The notes under the pieces are model-generated. The model saw nothing but the letters and a program-made list of their open reading frames with translations, was not told where the DNA came from and searched no databases. A stretch of 64,000 nucleotides of DNA from the NCBI RefSeq assembly GCF_002917925.1, contig NZ_PPFE01000011.1, positions 124,001 through 188,000 of the forward strand, read 5' to 3'. Shown piece by piece: positions 54,388-63,616 of the stretch (position 1 is the stretch's first letter; each line of letters opens with the position of its first letter). This DNA comes from Roseovarius confluentis. GTDB lineage: Bacteria; Pseudomonadota; Alphaproteobacteria; Rhodobacterales; Rhodobacteraceae. A program made the translations under genes and the position numbers.

Positions 54388-55796
54388 TCCGCAAGCGGCT
54401 GGATAGTCTACGCGTCCAGCTTCTGTTGCTCATCATCGGTAGTCTCGCCGTCGCCCAGGCGATTAGCATTTGGCTGTTCGTGGACGAGCGCAGTCTCGCC
54501 GTGCGTGCTGCTATAGGGGCAGAAGCGGCCGGGCGCGCGGCGAATGTGGCCCTGCTACTCGAACAGGCTCCAACGGACTTGCGAGCCTCCATTCTTCGAG
54601 CTGCAGACTCGCCGCTGGCACGGTTTCGGATCAACCCGCAGGCGGCTGTTGATCATCTTGATCACCGCGCCGGAGGAGCTGTCGAAGCGCGCGTCAGGTC
54701 ATTGTTTAGCCCTGAAGACAGTCGCGAAATCCGAGTAGAATTGCATGAGTTTGAGCGCGCATTCCCACCAATGAGTTCAGTGCCGCCGCAAATAGTCGCA
54801 GAGCACAAGCAGATGATGCATGACAAGATCTCAGGGCTTGAATTAACATTATCTATCGCGCTTGAAGATGGCACATGGCTGAATGTCGATACGCGCTTTC
54901 AGCGACCGCCGCTACAGTGGCCAATCTTTTCTGCGGTGAGTTTTGGTTTCACGGCGGCGTTCCTGATCGGTGTTGCTTGCTGGTACTTGCTTGCTCGCCT
55001 GACCTGGCCGTTAAGGCGCTTGGCGCAAGCCGCAGACAGGCTTGGGAGGGGAGAGGAAAACAAGCCACTCCCAGTCGCGGGACCAAGCGAAGTCAGAGAA
55101 CTGACGGATACCTTCAATCACATGCAGGAGAGACTGGTGCGCACGGTTGCTGACAAGACGCGTATAATGGCCGCTCTGGGTCACGATTTGCGTTCGCCAC
55201 TGACCGCATTGCGGGTTCACGCAGAGATGGTGGATGAGGAAGAGACGCGTGACGCCTTGGTGAAATCCATCGAGGAAATGCAGGAAATGGTCGAGCGCAC
55301 ACTGGCTTTTGCTCGAGGCATGGCAATAAGTGAACCTCCTGAAACAATAGAATTCGGGGAATTTCTCACTGAGCTGAAGTGTGACATGCTCAACGCATTC
55401 CGACTCGAAACGGACACACCGCTTCGGGTGAGGCTTCGGCCTCAATCCATGCGCCGAGCTTTGCGGAACGTCATAGAAAATGCAGTACGTTACGGCGACG
55501 ATGTCGAGGTCACGTATAGCCGCGAGTATGACAGGGCATCAATCTGGGTTCGTGATCATGGTCCCGGCATCCCGGAGACGCAGCTAGAAGAGGTTTTCGA
55601 ACCATTTTTTCGGGTCGAGACGTCACGCTCACGCGAGACGGGTGGCACCGGTCTCGGCCTGTCAATCGCACGCACTATCCTGCGCTCGCATGGCGGCGAT
55701 ATAACTTTGCAGAACCACCCGGACGGCGGGCTTCTTGCGCGACTCGATTTGCCGTTTTCACAAAGTTCCAACCAGCAAGAAAAGACAGTATCATGA
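54384..55796 (+). CDS. Sensor histidine kinase
   Basis: This 470-aa protein has two membrane helices (about 9-30 and 180-205) around a periplasmic sensor loop, a HAMP region, the H-box ALGHDLRSPLTALR, and the ATPase motifs NVIENAVRYGDD and DHGPGIPE, GGTGLGLSI. The GTG at 54384 overlaps the regulator stop, so both are co-translated. The periplasmic loop has no evident Met/His copper cluster. Confidence 0.92.
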   Translation: MIRKRLDSLRVQLLLLIIGSLAVAQAISIWLFVDERSLAVRAAIGAEAAGRAANVALLLEQAPTDLRASILRAADSPLARFRINPQAAVDHLDHRAGGAVEARVRSLFSPEDSREIRVELHEFERAFPPMSSVPPQIVAEHKQMMHDKISGLELTLSIALEDGTWLNVDTRFQRPPLQWPIFSAVSFGFTAAFLIGVACWYLLARLTWPLRRLAQAADRLGRGEENKPLPVAGPSEVRELTDTFNHMQERLVRTVADKTRIMAALGHDLRSPLTALRVHAEMVDEEETRDALVKSIEEMQEMVERTLAFARGMAISEPPETIEFGEFLTELKCDMLNAFRLETDTPLRVRLRPQSMRRALRNVIENAVRYGDDVEVTYSREYDRASIWVRDHGPGIPETQLEEVFEPFFRVETSRSRETGGTGLGLSIARTILRSHGGDITLQNHPDGGLLARLDLPFSQSSNQQEKTVS

Positions 55797-56113
55797 ATGC
55801 CTATATGACGGTCAAATCCAGCGTAATCGCTCTGTTCGCGGGCACAGTCTCGGCCCTCGCGGATCCAGGCGGCATTGCTGATAACACCTTTGGACACATG
55901 ATGTGGGGAGATGGTCATGGTTGGTGGGGAGGTTTCGGCATGATCCTTTTCTGGGGGGTGATTATCGCGGTTACCGTATTCTTCTTCCGTATGCTCACCA
56001 GCAACCGTTTGGGCGAAACTCGCGATGCGATGGAGATCCTCAAGGAACGCTATGCACGCGGTGAGATCGACGAAGATGAGTTTCGGCGCCGCAAGCAAGA
56101 ACTCCAAGGCTAA
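55793..56113 (+). CDS. SHOCT-domain membrane protein
   Basis: This 106-aa protein has a signal or first helix (about 9-24), a His/Trp/Met-rich segment (GHMMWGDGHGWWGG), a second helix and a C-terminal SHOCT module (EILKERYARGEIDEDEF). It overlaps the kinase gene by 4 bp. The HMMW region may bind metal. The stretch 56114-56433 downstream holds no supported gene. Confidence 0.8.
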   Translation: MNAYMTVKSSVIALFAGTVSALADPGGIADNTFGHMMWGDGHGWWGGFGMILFWGVIIAVTVFFFRMLTSNRLGETRDAMEILKERYARGEIDEDEFRRRKQELQG

Positions 56114-56433
56114 GCCATCATGCCCTTTCCCGCTTCGCCGAAATGACCTCCCAGACATCATGCCAAAGGCGCGAGTATGAACGTGTTGCTCGAGAAGCCA
56201 ACAGATACGCGACCTGCCACAGCATAAAACAAAACCGGCGCAAGTGTGACCGCACAGCAGACTCATATCCCAAAGTTCATCATGTTACTTGAATTGGAAA
56301 GCTCTACTCGTGATTTGGCCATTTTCATAATGTCGAGGCCCCGTAATTCGAAACCCTGCTAAAGGCTTATCCTGCAGGGAGGTGAGCGATACAAACCGTT
56401 ACGTATTTCACGGAGTTTTCATCCCGACCATTC

Positions 56434-56464
56434 TTGACCTTCCAGTGCGGGAAGGCGGTTCAAG
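56434..56464 (+). promoter_or_regulatory. CueR/HmrR-type promoter of the oxidase-cytochrome operon
   Basis: TTGACC (56434-56439), a 19-bp spacer with the dyad CCTTCCAGTGCGGGAAGG (56438-56455), and TTCAAG (56459-56464). The arms match the classical CueR/HmrR box and the copA promoter. Confidence 0.7.
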
Positions 56465-56500
56465 AGTCCCATTCAAGGATCGAATGCGCGGAGACGGACG

Positions 56501-57077
56501 ATGGAAGACAAGACCCCCAGGGCAATAAGACGCCGAGGCTTTCTATTCTTTTCGGTTGGAGGGCTCGTTGCTCTTGCGGCACCATCGGTGTTGCGTGCCC
56601 AAGAGTTCGGACTCGGTTCGCCGGAATATTTCGTCATTCCGGTTGCATCGCTGGCAGGATCACTTTGACGCGCTCGGCAAAGGAATTCTGCTTTCCGATA
56701 CCAACACCAGAGTTCTTCAGCACTGGACCGCGGATGGGGAGATGCGCATCTACCCCACATCGGTTCCTAAGGGCGACGAACTCACGCGGCGTGGCTATAG
56801 CGAGATCGTCTACAAGGACGATGCGCCGGATTTGGTGCCCACCACGTCGATGCGCGAGCGCGATCCGTCTTTGCCGGCATATGTCGCCCCCGGCCCCGAG
56901 AACCCGCTGGGCGTGCGCGCCATGCATCTGACCTGGCAGTACTACCGCATCCATGGGACCGGCGACACGCGCAAGATCGGTCGCAAATCCTCCAGCGGCT
57001 GCATCGGTCTCTACAACGAAGATATCATCGAAGTGTTCGACAGGACTCCAATCGGCACCCAAGTCAAACTTATCTGA
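56501..57077 (+). pseudogene. L,D-transpeptidase gene with a frameshift
   Basis: The ATG at 56501 behind GGAG starts a 55-codon frame with a TAT-like leader (IRRRGFLFFSVGG) that stops at 56666. The YkuD body continues in the next frame (FDALGKGILLSDTNTRVLQ, IYPTSVPKGDEL, RIHGTGDTRKIGRKSSSGC). One indel between about 56625 and 56668 separates export signal from the enzyme, unless it is a sequencing error. Confidence 0.8.
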
Positions 57078-57089
57078 AGTAAGGATCAA

Positions 57090-57548
57090 ATGAACAAGAC
57101 AGTTCTAGCCATTCTGGCCTTCTTCGTGTTGGGCGGCGCAGTAGTCTACTGGAAAATCGCGCAGCAACCCCAGCAGGGGATGGGCCATTCGGTGGTACCT
57201 CCCGACACCAGTGATCTGGAATCGGGCGCCCCCATGGTCGAAGTTTCGCTGCCGGCGGAGCTTTCGGACCAGGCGCAGATGGGCAAGCGGGCCTACGAGG
57301 CGAAATGTGCGGAATGTCACGGCAAGAACGCCGCAGGCCAGAACGAGGTCGCACCACCACTCGTGCACAAGATCTACGAACCGAACCACCATTCCGACAT
57401 GGCGTTCGTGATGGCCGCGAAAAACGGTGTGCGCGCGCATCACTGGAATTTTGGAAACATGCCGCCGGTCGAAGGTTTGACTGATGGCGACGTCGAGTTG
57501 ATCGCACGCTATGTACGTGAATTGCAGACGGAGAACGGGATCAACTGA
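57090..57548 (+). CDS. Membrane-anchored monohaem cytochrome c
   Basis: This 152-aa protein has an N-terminal anchor (about 4-22) and a class I cytochrome c domain with the haem site CAECHG and a distal Met candidate in NMPPVEGLTDGD. It stands directly before a multicopper oxidase and may be its electron donor or acceptor. Confidence 0.9.
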   Translation: MNKTVLAILAFFVLGGAVVYWKIAQQPQQGMGHSVVPPDTSDLESGAPMVEVSLPAELSDQAQMGKRAYEAKCAECHGKNAAGQNEVAPPLVHKIYEPNHHSDMAFVMAAKNGVRAHHWNFGNMPPVEGLTDGDVELIARYVRELQTENGIN

Positions 57549-57656
57549 GCCTTGGGCAGGTTCCGGGTGCCCACTCTCACTATCCGGCCTGATCTTCCGA
57601 TTTTCAGATCTGATTGCCGGCGCCATAATTGCCGCGATTGAAACACAGGATTCTCC

Positions 57657-59048
57657 ATGCCGACGCGACGCGATTTTCTCATGCAGGGGGCGGCTATCGC
57701 CGCGGCGCTTGCCCTTCCAAAGCGGCTTTATGCCGCAACGTCAGAGTTCCAATCCCTGGACGCACGCACGGCCAGCGTTCAATTGGCGCCGGAAGACTAT
57801 CCCAAGACCGAAATCTGGGGCTATGGCGGCGCGATGCCCGGCCCTCAAATGCGTCTTCAGCAGGGTGCGCGGCTGCAACGCCGCTTCATGAACGCACTGC
57901 CCCAGGCAAGCACGGTGCATTGGCACGGGGTTCGCATAGACAATGCGATGGATGGTGTTGCCGGGCTGACCCAGCCCGCGGTCGAGCCGGGGCAAAGCTT
58001 CGACTATGATTTTACCGTGCCGGATGCCGGAACCTACTGGTATCACGCGCATAACCGCTCGACCGAACAGGTGGCGCGCGGGCTCTATGGCGCGTTGATC
58101 GTCGAGGAATCCGAGCCGCCGGACCTGGATCGGGAAGAGACACTGATCCTTGATGACTGGCTGCTCGACCCCGAAATGGCGCAGATCGCCCCGGACTTCA
58201 CCTCGCGCCATGACCGCGGCCATGCCGGGCGGCGCGGCAATTTCATCGCCACCAACGGCCGGCACGACCTTTCCCTGGAGGTGCGCCAACACGAACGTCT
58301 GCGCCTGCGCCTCGTCAACGCGGCCAACGCCAGGATTTTCGTGCTGTCGCTTCATGGCATGGAGGGCTGGACGGTTGCACTGGACGGCATGCCACTGCCC
58401 CGGCCCGAGCCGCTCGCTGAGGCGCTGATCCTCGGCCCCGGTCAGCGGGCCGATCTGATCGTCGACGTGACCGCCGCGCCCGAGGAAACCGCCCATCTCG
58501 TTCGCCTCGACGATCAGGAGGCGGCCTCGCAGGTGGCTTTCACCGTGACTGGAAAGGCCTCGACCACGCGCCGGGATGCACCGGACGCGCTGCCACCCAA
58601 TCCGGGGATGGAGGTGATCGGCCTCGATGACGCCAGGACCGTGCGGCTCGACATGCAGGGCGGCGCAATGGGCACGCTCGACAGCGCGTTTCTGAATGGC
58701 GAGAAGAAAAGCTTTCGTGAGTTGGTGGACGCCAACCAGTTCTGGTCTTTCAACGGGACAATCGGCATGAACGATACCCCGCTTGTCGATGTCGCGAATG
58801 GGGAAACGGTCAAGCTGCAGATCTACAACGAAACGTCCTTTCCTCACGCGATGCATCTGCATGCGCTGCATTTCCGCGAGATCAGCGAGGATGGCGGCCT
58901 AGGGCCCTTGCGCGACACGATCCTGATGTTCGGCGGCCAGACCCGCACGATCGGTTTCGTGGCCGACAATCCCGGCGATTGGCTGTTTCATTGCCACATG
59001 CTCAGCCACGCGGCCTCGGGCATGATGACCTGGATGAAGGTGACATGA
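57657..59048 (+). CDS. Multicopper oxidase (CueO-like), TAT-exported
   Basis: This 463-aa protein has a twin-arginine leader (PTRRDFLMQGAAIA), three cupredoxin domains and the copper ligands HWHGV, YHAHNRS, HAMHLHALHF and HCHMLSHAASGM. It lacks the long Met-rich insert of CopA and is shorter. Likely cuprous oxidase. Its stop overlaps the next cytochrome gene. Confidence 0.93.
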   Translation: MPTRRDFLMQGAAIAAALALPKRLYAATSEFQSLDARTASVQLAPEDYPKTEIWGYGGAMPGPQMRLQQGARLQRRFMNALPQASTVHWHGVRIDNAMDGVAGLTQPAVEPGQSFDYDFTVPDAGTYWYHAHNRSTEQVARGLYGALIVEESEPPDLDREETLILDDWLLDPEMAQIAPDFTSRHDRGHAGRRGNFIATNGRHDLSLEVRQHERLRLRLVNAANARIFVLSLHGMEGWTVALDGMPLPRPEPLAEALILGPGQRADLIVDVTAAPEETAHLVRLDDQEAASQVAFTVTGKASTTRRDAPDALPPNPGMEVIGLDDARTVRLDMQGGAMGTLDSAFLNGEKKSFRELVDANQFWSFNGTIGMNDTPLVDVANGETVKLQIYNETSFPHAMHLHALHFREISEDGGLGPLRDTILMFGGQTRTIGFVADNPGDWLFHCHMLSHAASGMMTWMKVT

Positions 59049-59527
59049 TGCGACGCTCGCTTGTCCTCTTTCTACTCGTGGTCGGCGCGGCTAGCGTTGG
59101 CGCCTGGATGATGGCGGGTAGTGGCACATCCGGCACCGCGACGTTGCGGCAGACGGTCGATCTGGCCGAGGGCGAAAAACTCTACCAGGAGTATTGCGCC
59201 TCTTGCCACGGCGCCGATCTCGAGGGACAGGTCGGATGGCGCTCGGCCGGAGAGGATGGCATCCTGCCCGCACCCCCGCATGACGAAACCGGTCACACCT
59301 GGCATCATCCTGATAGTGTTCTGTTCGACTATACCAAGCTCGGCGGAAAGAAGACTCTCGCGAAGCAGGGTGTGGATTTCCAAAGCGGCATGCCCGGTTT
59401 CGGTGACGAGCTGACCGATGCGCAGATATGGAACATCCTCGCCTTCATCAAATCCACATGGCCCGACCGTCAGAGAGAGGTCCAGGCCGCCCGCAGCGAG
59501 GCAGAACAGCAGAAACGAGGAAACTGA
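59045..59527 (+). CDS. Membrane-anchored cytochrome c (second)
   Basis: This 160-aa protein has an anchor (about 4-22), haem motif CASCHGADLEG and a distal Met candidate in SGMPGFGDELTD. ATG at 59045 overlaps the oxidase stop. Two cytochromes c flanking an oxidase suggest an electron path from copper oxidation to the respiratory chain (inference). Confidence 0.9.
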   Translation: MMRRSLVLFLLVVGAASVGAWMMAGSGTSGTATLRQTVDLAEGEKLYQEYCASCHGADLEGQVGWRSAGEDGILPAPPHDETGHTWHHPDSVLFDYTKLGGKKTLAKQGVDFQSGMPGFGDELTDAQIWNILAFIKSTWPDRQREVQAARSEAEQQKRGN

Positions 59528-59529
59528 AA

Positions 59530-60261
59530 ATGATATCGCTTCGATTGGCAATGCTCGCCCTGAGTATCCTGTTGCCGTTTTCCGCATTTGCACAGGCCCT
59601 GAGCGAGGAACGCGTCAAGGAACTGGCCCTAGAAGCGATTCTAGAAAACCCCCAGATCATCATGGAAGCGGTGCAGCTTCTCGAACAGCAGGAAGCGACC
59701 GCGCAGGCAGAGGCCGCGGCGGACGTGCTCAAGGAACAACGCCAGCTCTTGGAAGAGGATCCGAACGCGCCGGTGCTGGGCAATCCTGATGGGGACGTCA
59801 CTGTTGTGGAGTTTTTCGACTACAACTGTCCCTATTGCCGCAGGGCCATGTCGGAGGTTGAAGGTTTGATCGAGGCGGACACGAATGTGCGGCTCGTCTT
59901 TCGCGAATGGCCGATACTCGGTGACGGGTCCGTCTTCGCCGCGAAAGCAGCCCTGGCGGCACGCAATCAGGACAAGTATGAAGAATTCCACTGGGCGCTT
60001 ATGGGCATGGAGGAACGTGCGCAAGAGGCGTCTGTCCTGCGGATCGCTGAAGAAATCGGCCTTGATGTGGACCAGCTGCGTTCGGACATGGAGGCGCCGG
60101 AGGTCCAGAGGCACATCGACGAATCGATGCGGCTGGCGCAGGCATTGGGCTTCAACGGCACACCGTCGTTCGTGATCGGAGACCACCTGCTTCCCGGTTT
60201 GGTCGAACAAGACCAACTGGAAGCCTTGGTTGATGAGGCCCGCGAAGGGGAACGAAACTAG
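59530..60261 (+). CDS. DsbA/ScsC-like thiol oxidoreductase
   Basis: This 243-aa protein has a signal peptide, an N-terminal coiled region (about 25-85, Glu/Gln-rich), and a DsbA fold with the active site FFDYNCPYCRR and the cis-Pro loop GTPSFVIG. The helical N-terminus resembles ScsC/Com1-type trimeric or dimeric proteins. It begins 2 nt after the cytochrome gene. It may be reduced by the ScsB-like protein at 1089. Confidence 0.88.
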   Translation: MISLRLAMLALSILLPFSAFAQALSEERVKELALEAILENPQIIMEAVQLLEQQEATAQAEAAADVLKEQRQLLEEDPNAPVLGNPDGDVTVVEFFDYNCPYCRRAMSEVEGLIEADTNVRLVFREWPILGDGSVFAAKAALAARNQDKYEEFHWALMGMEERAQEASVLRIAEEIGLDVDQLRSDMEAPEVQRHIDESMRLAQALGFNGTPSFVIGDHLLPGLVEQDQLEALVDEAREGERN

Positions 60262-60308
60262 TGCGATGATGGAGAACCGGCGCCGGAATTGTCCGGCGCC
60301 AATGGTCT

Positions 60309-60515
60309 TCAGGTCGTCGAGGCAGCCGTAACACCGAAACCGGCATTTCGGATGGCCTCCGTCAGGGCGTGCTCGTTCAGCACGCTATCAACCTCGACTT
60401 GCCGCGTACCCGTATCGCAGGTCACGGACGCTGTTGGGTCTATCGCCTTGATCGCCTTTTCGATCGTTGCGGTGCAATGGCCGCAACTCATATCCGAAAC
60501 CTTGAAGCTACGCAT
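60309..60515 (-). CDS. copZ: CopZ-type HMA copper chaperone
   Basis: This 68-aa protein is a single HMA domain with the metal site MSCGHC near the N-terminus. It carries Cu(I) in the cytoplasm and hands it to CopA or to CueR. It is divergent from copA with its own CueR-like promoter. Confidence 0.92.
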   Translation of the reverse strand: MRSFKVSDMSCGHCTATIEKAIKAIDPTASVTCDTGTRQVEVDSVLNEHALTEAIRNAGFGVTAASTT

Positions 60516-60540
60516 ATCTGTTTCCTCCAGTTCTCGGCAT

Positions 60541-60571
60541 TAGATGCATGCCTCCCGCATGGGAAGGTCAA
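60541..60571 (-). promoter_or_regulatory. CueR/HmrR-type promoter of copZ
   Basis: On the minus strand TTGACC (60566-60571), a 19-bp spacer starting TTCCCATGCGGGAGG, and CATCTA (60541-60546). It lies back to back with the copA promoter, 24 bp apart. Confidence 0.65.
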
Positions 60572-60595
60572 GGGCGAAAAAATGTCTCGGCGCCG

Positions 60596-60626
60596 TTGAC
60601 CTTCCAGCGGGGGGAACCAATAGATA
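60596..60626 (+). promoter_or_regulatory. CueR/HmrR-type promoter of copA
   Basis: TTGACC (60596-60601), a 19-bp spacer TTCCAGCGGGGGGAACCAA, and TAGATA (60621-60626), 27 bp before the copA ATG. Classical CueR-activated architecture, with the regulator gene just downstream of copA. Confidence 0.82.
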
Positions 60627-60652
60627 TCTTGCAGGAGATGAAGGAGACGTTC

Positions 60653-63169
60653 ATGCCGGAGTCAAGAGAGTTGCGTTTTTCTGTTCAGAACATGTCTTGC
60701 GCGTCCTGCGTCGGTCGGGTCGAGCGTGCGCTTTTAGCATTGCCCGGTATCGACGAAGTGAACGTGAACCTCGCCGCCGAAACGGCGCAGGTCCAGATCG
60801 ACTCGGATGCTCGGATCCCCGAGGTGATCGGGGCGCTGGACAATGCCGGCTATCCCGCCCGCACTCAGACCGTGCGCCTGAACGTCTCGTCCATGTCCTG
60901 CGCCTCCTGCGTGGGACGGGTGGACAAGGCGCTGGCGGCGGTGCCGGGCGTGCTCGACGTGGACGTGAACCTCGCGTCGGAAACCGCGACCGTGACCTAT
61001 GCCGAAGGCGCTGTCGATCCGGCTGACCTGTTGCAGGCCACCGAGGCGGCGGGCTACCCGGCCGAGTTGATCGAAGATGCTGCAGAGGATCGCGGCGCGC
61101 GCAAGGACGCCGAGGCTCATGCGCTCGCCCGCAGGACCGTTTTCGCGGCGGCACTGGCCCTGCCTGTCTTCCTGCTCGAGATGGGAGCGCATCTCGTGCC
61201 GGGCATGCACGAGATGATCGGGCGCACCATCGGCTATCAGGCCAGCTGGATGATCCAGTTCATGCTGACGACCGTCGTGCTGTTCTGGCCCGGACGCCAT
61301 TTCTACACCAAGGGGTTTCCGGCCCTATTCAAAGGGGCGCCCGACATGAACAGCCTTGTCGCGGTGGGCACCGGGGCGGCCTATCTTTATTCGGTCACCG
61401 CGCTTTTCGCGCCCACCGTGCTGCCCGAGGCGGCGCGTGCCGTTTATTTCGAGGCCGCGGCGGTGATCGTCGTGCTAATCCTTCTGGGCCGCTGGATGGA
61501 AGCGCGCGCCAAGGGCCGCACGGGGGCCGCGATCCAGAAACTGCTGGGCCTTCAGGACCACACGGCCCGGGTTCTGGTGGACGGCGAGGCGCAGGACGTG
61601 GCGATCGAGCGCATCCGCGTCGGCGACATCCTCGTCGTCCGGCCGGGCGAGCGCATCGCGGTGGACGGTGAATTGACCCAAGGCAGCGCGAATGTCGACG
61701 AGAGCATGATCACCGGCGAGCCGGTGCCCGTGGCGAAGTCCGAGGGCGATCCCGTCACCGGCGGCACGGTGAACGGCAGCGGCAGCTTCCGCTACCGCGC
61801 GACCCGCGTGGGGGCGGACACGACGCTGGCGCAGATCATCCGCATGGTCGAGGAAGCTCAGGGCGCCAAGCTGCCGATCCAAGGCATGGTGGACCGGATC
61901 ACGCTCTGGTTTGTACCGGCGGTTATGGCATTGGCCGCGCTGGCCGTGCTGATCTGGCTGCTGATCGGACCGGCGCCCGTGCTGTCCTACGCGCTCGTTG
62001 CAGGCGTTTCGGTGCTGATCATCGCCTGTCCTTGCGCGATGGGGCTGGCCACGCCCACCTCCATCATGGTTGGCACAGGACGCGCGGCCGAGATGGGTGT
62101 CCTCTTCCGCAAGGGCGACGCTTTGCAACAGCTGACTGGCGTGGACCTGGTCGCGCTCGACAAGACCGGAACCGTGACCGAGGGCCGCCCCGAACTGACC
62201 GACCTGGTGCTGGCCGAGGGGTTTGAGCGGGCCGAGGTCCTGGCGCTAGTCGCGGCTATCGAGGCGCAGTCCGAACATCCCATTGCCGAGGCAATCATGC
62301 GCGCGGCGCAGGCCGAGGGCGTGGCGCGTCACGAGGTCGAGGGGTTTGACTCGATCACCGGCTACGGCGTGCGCGCCAAGGTCGCGGGGCACGACGTGAT
62401 TGTCGGCGCGGATCGCCTGATGACCCGCGAGGAACTGAGCATCGAGGCGCTGGCCGATACCGAGCGTCGGCTCGCGAAGCAGGGCCGGACGGCCCTTTTC
62501 GCGGCCGTTGATGGAAAGATCGCGGCGGTCATCGGCGTGGCCGACCCAGTGAAGCCCGATAGCGCCGCTGCCATCGAGGCGCTGCATGATCTCGGGCTGA
62601 AGGTCGCGATGATCACTGGCGACAAGCGCGAAACGGCCGAGGCCATCGCGCATGAGACCGGCATCGACGACTTGATTTCGGGAGTTCTGCCCGATGGCAA
62701 GGTCGCTGCGCTGGACGCGTTGCGGCGGGAGGGCCGGCAGATCGCCTTCGTCGGTGACGGGATCAACGACGCCCCGGCGCTGGCCCATGCCGATGTGGGC
62801 ATCGCCATAGGCACCGGGACAGACGTGGCCATCGAATCCGCGGACGTCGTGCTGATGTCGGGCAACCTGCGCGGCGTCGTCAACGCCTTCGAGGTGTCGG
62901 CTCGCACCATGCGCAACATCCGGCAGAACCTGTTCTGGGCCTTCGGCTACAATGTCGCGCTGATCCCGGTCGCGGCGGGCGTGCTCTACCCAGCCTTCGG
63001 TCTGTTGCTCTCGCCGGTGCTGGCCGCCGGGGCGATGGCGCTCAGCTCAGTTTTTGTGCTGACTAACGCGTTGCGCTTGCGCCGGATCCGGCCGGCCATG
63101 GATGAAGCCAGCAGCTTGAAATCTGAAGGGGCGGATTCTCTGTCCCCTGCCCCTGTCGCTGCTCAATAA
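60653..63169 (+). CDS. copA: Cu(I)-exporting P1B ATPase with two HMA domains
   Basis: This 838-aa pump has two N-terminal HMA domains (each [10 protein letters not shown]), eight helices, the Cu(I) site [16 protein letters not shown] and [10 protein letters not shown], ending with the N-x-L-R-L-R-R type tail of CopA. The ATG at 60653 follows AAGGAG; the longer frame starts inside the promoter. It is followed 13 nt later by cueR, giving a feedback loop. Different from the HMBD-type pump at 44913. Confidence 0.95.
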   Translation: MPESRELRFSVQNMSCASCVGRVERALLALPGIDEVNVNLAAETAQVQIDSDARIPEVIGALDNAGYPARTQTVRLNVSSMSCASCVGRVDKALAAVPGVLDVDVNLASETATVTYAEGAVDPADLLQATEAAGYPAELIEDAAEDRGARKDAEAHALARRTVFAAALALPVFLLEMGAHLVPGMHEMIGRTIGYQASWMIQFMLTTVVLFWPGRHFYTKGFPALFKGAPDMNSLVAVGTGAAYLYSVTALFAPTVLPEAARAVYFEAAAVIVVLILLGRWMEARAKGRTGAAIQKLLGLQDHTARVLVDGEAQDVAIERIRVGDILVVRPGERIAVDGELTQGSANVDESMITGEPVPVAKSEGDPVTGGTVNGSGSFRYRATRVGADTTLAQIIRMVEEAQGAKLPIQGMVDRITLWFVPAVMALAALAVLIWLLIGPAPVLSYALVAGVSVLIIACPCAMGLATPTSIMVGTGRAAEMGVLFRKGDALQQLTGVDLVALDKTGTVTEGRPELTDLVLAEGFERAEVLALVAAIEAQSEHPIAEAIMRAAQAEGVARHEVEGFDSITGYGVRAKVAGHDVIVGADRLMTREELSIEALADTERRLAKQGRTALFAAVDGKIAAVIGVADPVKPDSAAAIEALHDLGLKVAMITGDKRETAEAIAHETGIDDLISGVLPDGKVAALDALRREGRQIAFVGDGINDAPALAHADVGIAIGTGTDVAIESADVVLMSGNLRGVVNAFEVSARTMRNIRQNLFWAFGYNVALIPVAAGVLYPAFGLLLSPVLAAGAMALSSVFVLTNALRLRRIRPAMDEASSLKSEGADSLSPAPVAAQ

Positions 63170-63182
63170 GGAGGATCATGCA

Positions 63183-63602
63183 ATGAATATCGGAGATGCG
63201 GCCGACCTTTCCGGGCTGCCCGCCAAGACGATCCGCTACTACGAAGATATCGGACTGGTCAAGCCCTTGCGCAGTTCGAACGGTTATCGCACATTCCGTG
63301 AAAGTGACGCGCACAAGCTGGCGTTTTTAGGACGCGCCCGTGCGCTCGGTTTCACAATTGAAGATTGCCGTAATCTTCTTGCCCTCTACGAAGACGAAGA
63401 GCGTGCCAGCGCCGTGGTGAAGGAGATCGCCAAGCAACATCTTGAGCGAATCGACGGCAAGATCGCCGAGTTAAAGGAAATGCGAGCGACACTCGCGCAT
63501 CTCGTCCAGGAGTGTGCCGGAGATCACCGCCCGGACTGCCCGATTCTAGCCGATCTGGCCATGAAACGGTGCGACGAGGACGACCGCCGCAAATCAACTT
63601 AG
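63183..63602 (+). CDS. cueR: CueR/HmrR-type copper-sensing MerR regulator
   Basis: This 139-aa protein has a MerR winged helix and the metal loop C111-AGDHRPD-C119 (C-x7-C) of Cu(I) sensors. Ser76 lies where divalent sensors have Cys, as expected for CueR. GGAGG precedes the start. It should activate the boxes at 60541, 60596 and 56434, and perhaps 42327 and 34107. Confidence 0.94.
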   Translation: MNIGDAADLSGLPAKTIRYYEDIGLVKPLRSSNGYRTFRESDAHKLAFLGRARALGFTIEDCRNLLALYEDEERASAVVKEIAKQHLERIDGKIAELKEMRATLAHLVQECAGDHRPDCPILADLAMKRCDEDDRRKST

Positions 63603-63616
63603 TCGGGTCCGAAGAC

